Source of the DNA: Cololabis saira
Lineage: Eukaryota; Chordata; Actinopteri; Beloniformes; Belonidae
Length of the DNA stretch: 64,000 bases
Assembly: GCF_033807715.1 (NCBI RefSeq)
Contig: NC_084587.1
Coordinates: 24,590,517-24,654,516, forward strand
Reading direction: 5' to 3'
The notes under the pieces were generated by a model, which saw nothing but the letters and a program-made list of their open reading frames with translations, was not told the DNA's origin and ran no database searches. The translations under genes were made by a program, and so were the position numbers. Below, piece after piece: positions 1 through 11,455 of the stretch (positions within the stretch are counted from its first letter, which is position 1; every line of letters begins with the position of its first letter).

Positions 1-680
1 TTATAACTCCAGCTGCTGACCACATGAACACACACATACACAATGATCTGACGGGGGAGAGGGAGTGAGTGTTTCTGCGTGATAGAGAAAGCGAGGGAAC
101 ATCAATCTTGCCCAACATGATTTGCTGACTGGATGAAAGGACTCCATCTGTCTTGCGCCGTTTATTGAGGGAAAATTGGTTGAATTTAGCACATTTGTTC
201 CACAAAGAGAGAGAAGAAAAAAAGATTACGAGATGCCCTTGTTTACACCTGTGGTGGAGTGAGATATTACATCAACTGTAAAATGTCAAGAAGACAGGGG
301 AAAAAAGCACTTTATAGCCTTTTATCTAATGCGCGACTGTTTTGTTCTTCTTATGCTATCACATAACAAAGAGTCTTTTGCTCACATCTTCTATTATTGG
401 AGGGCAGTGACAAAGTTCGACTCCTACAATATTCCCCCAATGTAGATACAATATTCTTCAAAGGATTGAAGCTGAAAGTCAGCACACAAACTACCAAAAT
501 CCTAATTTAATTTTATACAGTATCTTTTGTGCTGAAATATACAGAGAACAGAACAGAGAATTAAAAACTCTGCAGGCTCTTGACAGATATATAACCATCT
601 TCTCTACTTCTGCACAGCATGTACAGCAACCCCAATGAAAGCAAGTTCCCAAGTTTTGCTAGAGACATTTCAGAAGTTCA
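1..680. other. No gene seen; AT-rich flank
   Basis: No coding region or recognisable repeat is supported here. The sequence is AT-rich with only short unremarkable open frames. Confidence 0.5.
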
Positions 681-717
681 TCAATAGAGTGAGGGGGCCC
701 AAATTGACAATATAATT

Positions 718-1775
718 AGGTGAAGTCTGACCTCAAACTCCCCCCTCCTACCTGTATTTGGATTAAGGACTTCTTCACAAACCAGGCCCAGACAGTTAAA
801 CTCGGCCCCCACCTCTCCTCCACCCGCACACTCAGCACGGGCTCCCCCCAGGGGTGTGCGCTGAACCCTTTCCTCTACATCTCCGACTGCAGACTGGCCC
901 ACAGCAGCAACACCATCATAAAATTTGCTGACAACACTACAGTGGGGGGCTCCTCCCAGGTGGAGACGAGACGACCTACAGAGACGAAGTCCTGCAGCTG
1001 TCTACGTGGTGTACAGCTAACAACCTGGCCCTGAACAACACAAGGGCCAAAGAGATAATCCTCGACTTCAGGAAACGCAAGGCAGACCCGTCTCTCTATC
1101 AATGGAGTCTCGGTAGAGAGAGCCCACACATTCACATTCCTGGATACCACCATCTCTGCAGACCTGTGCTGGTCTGCAAACAGCGAGGCTGTCGCAAAGA
1201 AGGTTCAACAGCGGCTGCACCTCCTGAGAGTGCTCAGGAAGAACAACATCAACCAGAAGCTGCTGACAACCTTCTACCGATCCTGTATTGCAGTGTTTCC
1301 CATCCCTGGTCCTCAACCCCCCCCTGTCCTGCATGTTTTAAATGCTTCCCTGCTTCAGTACCTCTGTCATCAACAGAGCTGTGCAGACCTTGGTGACAAG
1401 CTAATGAGGACCATTAATTAGAATCAGGTGTGTTGGGGCAGGGAAACATCTAAAACATGCAGGACAGGGGGGGCTCGAGGACCAAACACTGCTCTATTGA
1501 CGGCATCCTGACCTACTGCATCCCAGTGTGGTCCCCCCCCACTGCACCGAGGCAGAACGCCCCCTCTCAAGGACACATACTGTACACATCCCACTCGCTC
1601 AACAGAGCGCAGTCCATCACCAGAGACAACACCCATCCTGCCCACCACCTGTTCAACCTGCTCCCCTCTGGCAGATGGTACAGGTGCACCAGAACTAGAA
1701 CAAACTGACTCAAAAACAGTTTCCTCCCCAAAGCTATCACCTTCCTAAACAAACATCTGACTACCACCGGACGGA
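718..1775 (+). pseudogene. Rex1/CR1-like LINE reverse transcriptase relic
   Basis: Fragment of a non-LTR reverse transcriptase, the enzyme that copies LINE RNA into the genome. Translation from about 720 gives the fish LINE palm region: a WIKDF-type start, the block STGSPQGC, then KFADNT where an active element has FADDT, so the second catalytic Asp is changed. Later blocks in shifting frames include a stretch near 1230-1290 that reads as LRKNNINQKLLTTFYRSC, and, past an inserted MITE, LTYCIPVWSPPTAPR. The 5' end and N-terminal RT are missing and the frame shifts several times, so it is dead. A matching endonuclease-side fragment of similar type lies at 44040-45130. Assignment to Rex1/CR1 rests on motif recall; the RT nature itself is secure. 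Confidence 0.75.
1291..1491. mobile_element. 201-bp hAT MITE inside the LINE relic
   Basis: The ends CAGTGTTTCCC and GGACCAAACACTG form imperfect terminal inverted repeats. Both subterminal regions share CCCCTGTCCTGCATGTTTTA in opposite orientation. The flanks carry an 8-bp target-site duplication with one mismatch, CTGTATTG (1283-1290) and CTCTATTG (1492-1499), the length typical of hAT elements. There is no coding capacity. Removing the element restores the reverse-transcriptase similarity across the junction. Confidence 0.85.
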
Positions 1776-2006
1776 AATCTTTTGTGCATTAAAAAACTCT
1801 GCATATAAATACCTCTACAACCTCCTATCGTCTTCAGGCATCAACATATGTAAACTTAAATAACTACTTAAATAATAACTAATTGAGTTTTTGTACAATA
1901 AACAACAAAACAATGGGAAAATCAAACAATTTCTATAATTAAACAATAACTCTCCCCTATACTTAACCCTTTCCCATGACCTCACTAACTAGGGAAACTC
2001 TTTAAA

Positions 2007-2353
2007 TGTCACGGAGTGGTGGATTAATACCCAAATGCAGGAGAGACACTGAGGCAGGAGTTCTGAAAATTGTGATTTATTAAGTAAAAAAACAACAACA
2101 AACAAACCCAAAAACGCTGATGAGCAGGATTTACAAAAACACAAGGGCTTAAAACTAGAGAAAAACCTGACAGGACATATTTCAGACCGGCAGGGAGCAA
2201 GGGAAAGACAAGGCAAGATATACATAGAAGACTTGACGAGACACAGTTGCAAACGATCAGGGCAGATGGGAACAAGGGAAGTCAAGACATAACTGAAACA
2301 CAAGGACATGGGGTTTCAAAATAAAACAGGAACTAAATACCAAAACTGTGACA
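2007..2353. mobile_element. Possible 347-bp non-autonomous element with TGTCAC/GTGACA ends
   Basis: Starts TGTCACGG and ends CTGTGACA, so it has short inverted termini. The A-rich interior resembles a repeat common in teleost genomes that opens with a 'CCCAAATGCAGGAGA'-like block. No clear target-site duplication is visible and there is no coding content. The class is unknown. Confidence 0.4.
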
Positions 2354-2626
2354 AAAAATACAGGAAGTGTTTGGCTCTTCCCCCTTTTGATCCAGGAACA
2401 CAAGTATGTGAGTGGCAAGATGGAGACAAGCATGGTTGTAATTGGGGACTGCAGATAGGTGGAGTGGTTGAAGATGTGAAATATTGCATTAGCTTCTGAC
2501 TGTTGTATGTCAAACTAAAATCATGTTTTAACTATGGTTCCGCTTTTGGCAATTAAGAGAAATGTTTGCATGACATACAAGATCATTCACCTTAATAGAT
2601 TTATTTGATACATTTATGTTATATAT

Positions 2627-2974
2627 TTAAAGAAGCTTGAGGCTCCTTTTAAGAAATGAGACTCTCTAGCGCCACCCTTCACCACGACGGCCGTTGGGGG
2701 TACTTCAGCCAACAGTGAAGCCGGCACGGGAGAACGGGGAGAACGTGCATGCAGCGTCATGTGACGTCACATCCGCAGCCCAGCGCGGGAAATTCGGGAC
2801 CGAATTGCAGCACATTTTGCAGCACACAGCCTGTTCAAGGCAAAGGAGAGATATACTAGAGGGCTCATTCTTTTGGGTTTGGAACGCTTCATCTGACATT
2901 CTTACTAGAAAACTTAAAATGTATACGGATTTTTTTCATAAATCTTGCCACAATCCGGCCTCAAGCTCCTTTAA
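2627..2974. mobile_element. TTAA-flanked MITE, family A copy 1
   Basis: 348-bp repeat bounded by TTAA on both sides, with inverted ends AGAAGCTTGAGGC and GCCTCAAGCTCCT. Near-identical copies lie at 39087-39434 and 48963-49298. TTAA flanks fit piggyBac-type insertion. The minus-strand open frame of about 64-77 codons occurs in all copies but follows the repeat and has no recognisable domain, so I do not call it a gene. Confidence 0.75.
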
Positions 2975-5900
2975 GTTGTTCATTTGAGGTTTACCAAATT
3001 AGATGGCCAGTAGAATACCCTTTTAAAACAGGTTTTCTGTATAATACTTCCTCCATTTCATATTTTAGAAGTCAGTTTGTCTGTAAGGTCACTGTGGCCA
3101 AGCCCCATGGCAGTCATTCGGGTGTGCTGTGCCAGCACTCTTATTCAAATTAACAACACAAAGGTTGTTCCCTGCCTAGTTTTAATCTCTGCCCTTTCTT
3201 TGCCCTCAGCTTTGTGTGCCAGTTTAGGACTGCTAAACACTTTGCTGGGAGCTATTTTCTCAGATTTTCTTCCCAGCTCAGTTCAGAGGTTCATGTTCAG
3301 CATCCCACACAGCTGCAAGTAATAATTCTTTTCATCAGCGATTGACCCAAGGATTTTTCTATTAATTGTTTAGACTCTGAAATGTCAAAAACAGTCTAAA
3401 GATCTAAACCCACCACATATTTAAAAGAAATGTTAATCAATTAATCAATTCTAATATCTCATTAGCACAGCAAGAGACACATGTGCATGCAAACGTAAGC
3501 TTTACCTGCAGGTGGAATTTGTTACCGTCTAACAGGATATTTACTGGTCTTCCTGTAAGCATGAGAAACTGACCGGTGCCAGTAGTAGCATGATTATCAC
3601 TGACAAACAAATTCAATTTGAATCTGGTCTTTTAACTGGCTATTTACATATGATTCAATCTTTGCACAGATAGACTGATAGATGTCACATGACCATGCTT
3701 GTCTCAGTGATGGTTAAGTTCAGTTTGTTAGGTTCATTTTAAACTTTCTCACAAGCAGCTGTGTTACCAGTTATTGCCTAAATCTGCAGTTTATTTTGTT
3801 TTCAATGGGCTTGATAGCAATTTTGCACATTGTCCATTCTTCTTTCTACTGTTTTCATTTATGTAAACTGTACAAAGACCTTTGTCTTTTTTTAAATGAA
3901 TAATTATGCCTTTCATTCCATTACTCAGTTGGAAAGATCTAAAAATAACATTTTGTCACTAGTTGTGATGATTTAAGTTGACGATTAGTGGCGATGTATT
4001 CTGACAAAGCTTGACAAAGCCTCAAAGCTCGGCAGCACTCATCTGCTTTCCTTCATCTATAAACCTATAAAACACTTGGCATGCCAGTCTGTCCGTGGTT
4101 AGAGGTATAATCACAGGTCAATAATGCTGCTCTTTGCATCATTAGCCTTCAATCACTCTGGGCTGTGTAATGTACCACCCACTGGACTAAATTGGCAAAT
4201 CCCTGATTATTCTTTCCCAGATTGGGAGTTTTACGGCAGCTGCTTAGAAAAAAGGGGCCACATTCTGCGAAGAACTAGTCCAAGTGATCACAGCCGCAGC
4301 AAATGCTTGGCAGAAGGCTCTGTCTTTTTGCTGCACTCTGTTGGGATTTTGCCCTGGCAAAGTTTCTGTGCTCATTTTAAATAGATTTTGTTGTGTTGTC
4401 TGCTGCTTAGGCGTGTTTACTCAAACATGGCAGTGACTAGTTGGGTTTATGATGAGAGAAGACTTTGATTATAATCCTTACTGGCAAACTTTAATGCACT
4501 GCTTCACACAGCAGGGCCAGAATGTGTAGTCACACAAAATAAAAGGAGGGTTAAAGTGTTGGGTTGTTTTTCTTCATACCTTTACACTATATGACAGCCC
4601 TGAATAATCTTACATCCTTAATGAAAATATTGGCGTGGTATCCTCAAGCTCATTTTAATCGGCAGCCTGTCAGACTAATAGAAGTTTTAAATAAAATATG
4701 TCTTATGCCAATACAATAAAAAAGTGATTCTTTATTTTAACTTCTGTTTCTTTTCATAAAGTATGTCCTCATTAATTTAATTGAATTAATACACATCAAT
4801 TTGTGCTTTTAGACCACGCAAAACATGCCCAAAAAAGTTGGGGGAGTACAGGCTTTATGATGTCACTTCATTTCAAGAAACTTAAAAGGTAAGCTGGCAT
4901 TGAGGATACCAACCAACGAGGAATTTCATTTGTCATTGGTGTGCAACACTACAGTGTTGTTGATACATCTTATTTCAAAATTCTCCCTGTTTGAGACAAT
5001 CAGGGCAGCAGGAATGTCCGTCCAGAATAGCTATCTTTGGTTTGGAGCACACAATGCACATTTCTTCCACAAAAAAAAGAAAAAGATCTGGAACACTAAT
5101 TTATTTGAGTACAATATATATATATACACATCCCAGATGCTTCAGAGCCCAGAAATGTTGGCATCCCCTTCACCCAGGTTAAAATAAGGCTACTTTTGTA
5201 CATTAAAGTTGTAAGTGGCGTCTTGTTTACGCCTCAAAGCTTAAAGTCGATGCAGCGAGTAGATCTACCTTCCAGTTTGTGTGTTCACCATATTCAAATA
5301 GCACCAGCATCACTTATTGTTACAGCAGATTCAGCAATAGACCAAGATTCCTCTCCCTGTCTGAAGAAAACCTTAACGCTACTCTTCTTCAGCTTATAGC
5401 CACCTTCCATTGGGTGCCTTATTTTATCCCAGAGAGGACTGATTACAGCCAACCTCCTTTTTTTTCTTTAATCCCAAAGTTGCCATACCTCAAGGTAAAA
5501 CCTTAAGTCAACATCAGAAGATGACCAGATCTCAACCAACATGGCCACAGGTCTGTCCTCCTTTGCCAGTGGAGAACACTCAGTCTACTAATGTAACATT
5601 TTACTTTACACATCACAGCACAAAGCAGCTGGAGAGTCTCAGGGGCTTTAGTAAAGCCACACTACTTGAGGGAGATTTGACAGTGTTCATTAACGTATTC
5701 AGCGTGTCTCTTTTTTCATTTTTTTTACATCAGATTTTTTACTTGGATTTTTTTTCCAAAACAATTATTATATTTACTATTTTTTATAATAATGTATTAG
5801 TTTTTAAGAAAAAAACTATATAAATCTGTGTGTGCGTGCCAGAAGACACCAACAAGGTGAGCTTGGATTGCTCTGGGTACTCTTGTAATAATAATGCGTA

Positions 5901-6180
5901 AATGGGAACTACTCCTTGGTCAGTCAACATATTCCTCGGCTCGTGTGGTACCGTCGTGACATAGTCTCCATTTACAAATCCTACTCTGCAGAGAATTTAC
6001 TTGTACATGCTTTTCAAACACATGCTTCCAGGCATTCTTGCAAAACTTTTAACTTGCATCTTAAATTGTGATGTCCTTCGATGTCCTTTGATCCTCTTTC
6101 TTTTCCTGTCTGGTTCTTTTGTGATTTAACTTTCATTTCCAGTGGTCAGTACCAGTGGACACTGAAGAAACTACCTTTGT
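2975..6180. other. No gene seen; AT-rich interspersed DNA
   Basis: Only short open frames occur (for example 4124-4384 and 5521-5823). Their composition is low-complexity or random-looking and none has a recognisable domain. No element termini were identified. Confidence 0.5.
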
Positions 6181-6189
6181 AAATGAGTC

Positions 6190-6560
6190 GGGGAAGGAAG
6201 CGCAAAATGAAAAAAATGAGAGGAAATTGAGAAGAATAGATAAGAGATGAAAAAGGAAAAATTGGGGCAGGACTATCAACTGCTGCAGCACGTGTCGATA
6301 AAACTGGAGGAGGACATGGACAAGGTAAAGGATATGAGGAAATAATGGGTACAGAGAACTGAAGGAGAAGAAAGACCTACAGGAGAATGCACATAAATAC
6401 TTGGAGGGTAGGCTGGAAGACAAAAGGAAACATATAATGAAAATAAAATAAAAAACTAAACAACTGAAAATGAGAAAATGGAGAAGGAGGAAAAGATGGA
6501 TGAAAAACTCCAAGAAGAGTATCAAACTGCAACAGCAAGCATAAGAAGCTGCAGGGGCTC
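6190..6560 (+). pseudogene. Purine-rich, coiled-coil-like degenerate coding stretch
   Basis: Plus-strand reading gives three successive frames rich in Glu, Lys, Leu and Gln. The first contains EKLGQDYQLLQHVSIKLEED near 6255-6315, then a frame with LKEKKDLQENAHKYLEGRLE near 6360-6420, then ENEKMEKEEKMDEKLQEEYQ near 6470-6530. Stops and frameshifts separate them. The heptad-like composition suggests a relic of a coiled-coil protein, possibly a processed pseudogene, but purine-rich DNA alone can give this pattern. The 130-codon minus-strand frame here is Phe/Leu-rich and is the mirror of the purine tract. Confidence 0.3.
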
Positions 6561-6984
6561 AATGAAAAGAAAAGGAGGTAATGCTGCTCATTTTTCAAGC
6601 GACTTGACAACTAAAGATGGACAGAAATAGTGAAAAGGAGAAGGAAAAGGATGAAGGCTTCCTGAAGATGTTACTGAAGCAGAAGCCAAGATTTGATTTA
6701 AGCATTGTCACTACACAACATTGGCAATCAGCGAGCTACAGACTTACACTATTGTAGCAGTGACTGATGGAGATTCAAAAGGTCCTTTTCATGCTTTTTT
6801 CTATAGAAAAAAAAGTGTAAAAGAATAAAACATCAAAAATGACCTTAGTTTGTCTGTAGGGACCACATTCTTGCTATCATTTAAATGGGATACAATTTTT
6901 AAGTCTAAGCAAATGCTTAAAATAGATATTTATTTTGACATAGCTCAGTTGCCCCATGTGCTAATATTAATTACCATTTAGCTG

Positions 6985-7045
6985 TAAACCTGTAACCTGG
7001 AAATTTCCCCTCTGGGGGACTATTAAAGGATTTCTTATCTTAAAC
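6985..7045 (+). repeat. LINE 3' tail-like fragment
   Basis: Contains AAATTTCCCCTCTGGGGGAC followed by a decayed TATTAAAGGAT. This resembles the 3' end of several fish LINEs, which reads 'TTTCCCC..GGGG..AATAAAG'. There is no coding content. Confidence 0.35.
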
Positions 7046-7159
7046 ATATATTCCACTCTAACATAAAACTATTTTGATTCACATTGTTTTGGTCCCAAAT
7101 GACATTTTACACTCCTTTACCATTTAATGATATAGACCTAGGGTTGTTTTAACTTATTT

Positions 7160-7385
7160 AATGCTGCTTAATGCTGTGGCCTAGACACAGTCCCTTAGCG
7201 GCACAGACTTTAATGGGTCCAAAGTGGAGAGGGAGGCGATGTAAGAGAGCAATCACATGCTCAGAGGGTTCTTCCCTGGTGATACTGTAAATGACAATGT
7301 CATCCAATATGCAGCAGCAAAGTCAGACAAATATGACAATGGAGCTGACCTGTGAGCTTCTTGAAGGTTGCTGTAATCCCATCCA
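7160..7385 (-). pseudogene. Possible Ty3/gypsy-type reverse transcriptase relic
   Basis: On the minus strand, 7310-7284 reads ILDDIVIYS, close to the (Y/F)(L/M)DDI(L/V)(I/V)(Y/F)S active-site block of Ty3/gypsy reverse transcriptases. It is followed in frame by TREEPSEHVIALLHRL, which resembles the 'EEH..H(V)..VL..L' helix of that family. Just upstream in another frame is ATFKKLTGQL, similar to the ATFQRLM block. Only about 75 residues are traceable, with frame changes, so this is a fossil at best. Confidence 0.4.
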
Positions 7386-8200
7386 GCACAAATAGAAGAG
7401 ACCCCTATGTGTTCTGAATAATGTCAACTTAATGGACCACTCTGTGAGTAAGACATGTCAGGAATATGGACATGGTTATTATAGTCAAGGGGTTTACTCA
7501 CCCGTTCAAAAAGGTCATCCGTTTTTGATGATGGTTATGAATCAAATGTGGAAATGGAATCCAAGCATCATTAGTCAATAAAGAAGCAGTAACATCCTTT
7601 TTCAGCTCCATAACCACTGGGTCACTTTTCTATGTTTGAATGATCCCCATGGACACTATTTAGTTGACTTCCTTTTACAGAAATGCTTGAAAGTTTAATG
7701 GAGAACAACAATAGAGCTTTGTGATACTTCACTGTATGCAACAAGGAGACCATAGCATAGCATAGCAATACATCCCAGTCAGTATCAGTAAGAATGTCAG
7801 TATCTTTTGCCGATTCCATAGTTTGATTGGTTCAGTATGTTGCCATTTTTATGTGTCATTGACTGTGTGTTTGCAGTGAGCAGGTGTTTAACTACTCATG
7901 CTTATAGGTTTTCATCTTAAATAGAGCACAGATGCCTGTTCCAGCTTTCACAGATTTATTTAAATGTTTCCAAAGCCAACTGACTTTGCCCTCCCCTGAG
8001 CCACACAACTGAGGGTGAGGAAGAGGCAAGCTGTAAACTCTCATTTGTGCTTATTGGGTCTGAATATTCTTTATAATAGATGAACCGGGCAGAGCTCAGA
8101 AACCTTACACATGTGGACAAATTTATTGGTATTATAAAATAAAGAACCCACAACTATGACTAAAATAATCTGAGAAAAATGTAATGCCATCCATCATTAT
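7386..8200. other. No gene seen
   Basis: AT-rich DNA with short open frames on the minus strand (7622-7819, 7956-8153) that show no domain or codon-level conservation I can recognise. Confidence 0.5.
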
Positions 8201-8249
8201 TGTTTCCATGTTTAACACAAATCTAACATATTTACATTTACCTCATTAT

Positions 8250-9350
8250 CTTGCAAAATAGAACAAATGAAATTGGAATGGAAAAAAAAAGAATGGTACC
8301 CTTAATTGAATATATTGCTGTGCAACCTTCTGATGCAATTTGCTGCTAAAAAGTGCTCCCAATGAGACTTCTGCACCTGTCAACAATCTTTCTAAAGTAA
8401 CTGCTCTAGCTGCTCCATATTTAAGGGTGCCTCCTCCAGCAGGATTAGGATTTGGTCCCATCAATGGTCATTTAAAAATATTTAAATGTTTATCAGGCAT
8501 CTTTGGTGCTTCTCTGCTTTATGCTTGTGTCATTACCATGTTGGAGTGAACATGACCTGTGACTGAGGCTGAGCTTCCTGGCACTGAGCAGCACTGAGTT
8601 TCACTCCAGAATGCCTTGATAGTCCAGAGACTGTATTTTGTTCTCCAAGATTGAAGCCCCCCCTGTGCCAGAGTCAACAAAACAAAGCTAAACTGAGCCT
8701 AATCTGATCTTAAATTTTCTATCTGAACACAGAGCTGATGTGGCTTGCTAAAATGCTCCAGCTTTGTCTCATCAATCCAGATGGCACTCTCACAAAATAT
8801 TCGTGGTTTGCCAACATGCATTTTAACAAATTTGGAGTTTGTCTTTTTTCAGTTCTCCTGAGTCACCTTCCATTGAGCGCATCGTTGTTCAAATGGTGAC
8901 CAATGGTACAATGAGACGTGATTACCTTGGAGTTCATGTTGAGTGTTTTCTTCACTTCGTTTACCATCCACACTACCCTTCTGATCAACATACGGGTTAA
9001 GGCTGAGTTATGGTTCTGCGTCAAAACGACTCCGTGCCTACGGCGTAGGGTACGCGTCAACGCGTACCACACGCCGTCACTGACGCCGTCACTGACGCGT
9101 ACCTTTTGCACAATAGTTGTCATTATCTATTTCATTCACTGTGACCAGAAAAGTCGGATAAACCATTCAGGAAAAGATCGCGAACTAGCGGTCGCGGGGG
9201 GTACTGCACCGCAGCGAAATGGAGTGACGGAGAAGTCCAAAGGGTTCACAACGGCGTCACGGTGACGGCGTAGGCACGGCGTCGATGTAGGCACGGCGTC
9301 GATTTGACGCAGAACCATAACTCAGCCTTTACACTTCGGCTTGCAGTCGC
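8250..9350 (-). pseudogene. Ancient Tc1/mariner transposase relic (minus strand)
   Basis: The minus strand holds degenerate blocks in the order expected for a Tc1-like transposase. Complements of 8700-8870 read like 'CATCTGGATTGATGAGACAA', the WxDET block with the first catalytic Asp, and 8540-8640 like the segment between the first and second Asp. The left end near 8280-8340 carries a decayed TIR-like stretch. Reading frames are heavily broken. The element is interrupted by a Harbinger-like MITE at 9000-9328. It is a different and far older lineage than the intact Tc1 at 16695. Identification is by recalled block order, so boundaries are approximate. Confidence 0.5.
9000..9328. mobile_element. 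Harbinger-like MITE, copy 1 (TTA duplication)
   Basis: 329-bp element with inverted ends AGGCTGAGTTATGGTTCTGC and GCAGAACCATAACTCAGCCT. It is flanked by TTA on both sides (8997-8999, 9329-9331), the 3-bp duplication of PIF/Harbinger elements. The interior is strikingly CpG-rich with repeated GGCGTAGG/GACGCGT words. Related copies lie at 30130-30246 and, inverted and longer, at 52802-53252. There is no transposase. Confidence 0.8.
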
Positions 9351-9374
9351 ACCATGTGAGATCAGTTTATAGGG

Positions 9375-9660
9375 GGAGAGTGAGGTAATGTGAGACACTT
9401 TTTACATTTCCTCCCCTCCAGGCAAGCTAAAATGATATATCAATACAATTTGCATATTTACTATTAGTTCAGGATGTTGTCTAGCAACATAAATAGTCAG
9501 AATGTGTTTAGGACAAAGGGCAGTGAAAATATGATTGTTTTTAAAAAAAGTGGTCAAGTGTCTCACTTTGCCCCAGACCCGGTGTAAAGTGAGACAGACC
9601 AGAAAAATCAAGGGTGTAAAGTGAGACAGCTTGGGGTAATCTGATACACTTACCTTTTCC
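9375..9660. repeat. Unclassified repeat with GTGAGACA words
   Basis: Contains GTAATGTGAGACAC near the left end, AGTGTCTCACTTTGCCCCAG in the middle and two GTGTAAAGTGAGACAG words at 9590-9630. The mix of direct and inverted copies suggests a non-autonomous DNA element, but I could not define its ends or target-site duplication. Confidence 0.35.
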
Positions 9661-10338
9661 CCTTAAAAACTACAATATAAGTCAGGGCATACACAATACA
9701 AGGAAAGATCAACCACAAACATGAAGGTATTGAATGATGAAAAGCTGTGTTGTGGTCATTCACACACTGAATAAAAAGAGTCACTGCATAAGCCAATGAC
9801 TTTGGTTTTGAAGGTGGTCCCTGAATCCATCTAACCCAGTTTAAAAAGCATCTTACAGCTTTCACCTTTTTCTGTATATAAGTGTTCATGATCTTCTTTT
9901 CAAGCTTTTCAAACAACTCTTATTGATTCCAGTTCATCATTAGTGAAGTTGTTTCCCTTTAGACGGGCTGATCAGCTGAAAAATATTATTGAGGTACAAA
10001 GAACATCAATTAAGATGAAAGAAAAATCAACAAATCTGTCCAGGATATCATAGAATAGAATACCCTTGTTAAATTAACGATAACTCTTCTCTTTTCATAC
10101 TTTTGTTTACCATGTCCAATAGGCTACTAATGGCAAATAACCTATACATGCATTTACTATAATCACTTTTAGCAAAAGTGGACCATTGAAACAATGAGCC
10201 CTAGGGGTACCAAAAAAATAGCCTCTGTCTGTATGTGGGCAATAATTTAGCAGGCATGATAAAAAGATTAGGCAGATTAATTGTTGAAAGGTTGCCCCTC
10301 ATACGAAACAAACTATAACACTTAATGCTTGTTAGCAA

Positions 10339-10386
10339 TGTGTGTGTGTGTGTGTGTGTGTGTGCATGTGCGTGTGTGTGTGTGTT
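10339..10386. repeat. (GT)n microsatellite
   Basis: Dinucleotide GT tract interrupted by CATGTGC. It lies directly upstream of the candidate acceptor site at 10418. Confidence 0.95.
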
Positions 10387-10418
10387 AACAGTTAATGGGT
10401 TTTTTGTTTTATTTTCAG

Positions 10419-10484
10419 CAACAGCTCAAGATCCACACTAGGGAGAAGCCATTTGATGCCCCCCCCCAGCCATCTGAGGAATAA
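10419..10484 (+). CDS. Candidate terminal exon with a zinc-finger-linker-like peptide
   Basis: A pyrimidine-rich tract ending TTTTATTTTCAG (to 10418) looks like a 3' splice acceptor. The 22 codons after it read QQLKIHTREKPFDAPPQPSE plus a final E and stop TAA (10482-10484). LKIHTREKPF is close to the C2H2 zinc-finger linker pattern H-T-G-E-K-P-F/Y. The stop overlaps a polyadenylation hexamer AATAAA (10483-10488), so the segment has the anatomy of a last exon. No upstream finger with paired Cys/His was found. It could be a relic of a zinc-finger gene or a chance match; a real host gene is not shown. Confidence 0.3.
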   Translation, partial: QQLKIHTREKPFDAPPQPSEE

Positions 10485-10489
10485 TAAAG

Positions 10490-11447
10490 CCTCTTTCTCC
10501 TATTGTTGTTAGGGCTACTTTATTTTCTATTTTGAGCTGAATATAAAAACATGTGGTGCATATATTTACAGAATATCTTCAGAATGTTTAATTACATATC
10601 AAAATTGCGCCTGTATGATACTGAAAAATTGCGTTAGGCTTATGATTTTGAGTTTTGTTCTGGACTCACAAGCACACAAAACGTTTTTTATTTCAATTTT
10701 ATTCACCACAGGAAAGATAACTCAGTGTTTCAATAATGGCACCGATTCCTCTGACTTAATTACAGAGCTCCATCAGGAGCCACAGTGATCCGTGACGAGT
10801 TTTCAGAGAGTAAAATTCAAATTAATGTCAAGACAGAAAGAGAGGAAATGGTGTTATTAAAGTGGAGATGATTGAATGCTTAGATTATTAGCACTTTTCT
10901 CATCAACAGCTCAGACTGTGTTTGTTAGAAACACTTTTGTGACAACACTGTCAGTGTAGCTCCATATGCTTAGTTCACCTCCACAGCTCTCTAAAACCCT
11001 TCACACAGAGAGAGGGACAAGCTCTTCTTGTAGCCAAACACAGTAGTTTCATGCTCCTGCATAATTTGCTGTGTTGTAAAGAGAAGCTGGTATTAAAACC
11101 TACACAGCTTTGAATACATGGAAGGCTGGAAGCAAAGGTTATGTTCACAACCCCAGCCCAAATCCAATTTTTAGCATACCCAATCAGAATCTGAAACCAA
11201 CTGTTTACATTAAGTATTGTAAGTGGCTCAACCTGTGTGTGCATGCTGGAGTTACCTAATGCACATGGTTGCCATGGTAACTTACATGCATTGAACAGAT
11301 CTAAGCAAACCAAAATGGAGGGTGAGGTGGCAACGTTAGTGTCGAAAAGGGTTATTTGGAGCAACGGTACAAATTATTAACTGTTGTTACAAGAAAGCAC
11401 CGGAGACGCATAACGCCTCTGTGTTAACTGATGTAGTTCAGGTATCT
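10490..11447. other. No gene seen
   Basis: AT-rich DNA. A 129-codon minus-strand frame (10975-11364) lacks recognisable motifs, and I see no repeat termini. Confidence 0.45.
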
Positions 11448-11455
11448 GTCTCAGC

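Noticed and set aside
2705..2899. Conserved antisense frame in the TTAA MITEs (also at 39126-39359 and 49000-49233)
   Set aside because: It follows the repeat copies exactly, with no domain or start context; explained by shared ancestry of the MITEs.
6133..6525. 130-codon Phe/Leu-rich minus-strand frame that looks like a membrane protein
   Set aside because: It is the mirror of a purine-rich tract; hydrophobicity follows from T/C-rich codons.
10975..11364. 129-codon minus-strand frame
   Set aside because: No motif, splice context or repeat identity; composition resembles background.
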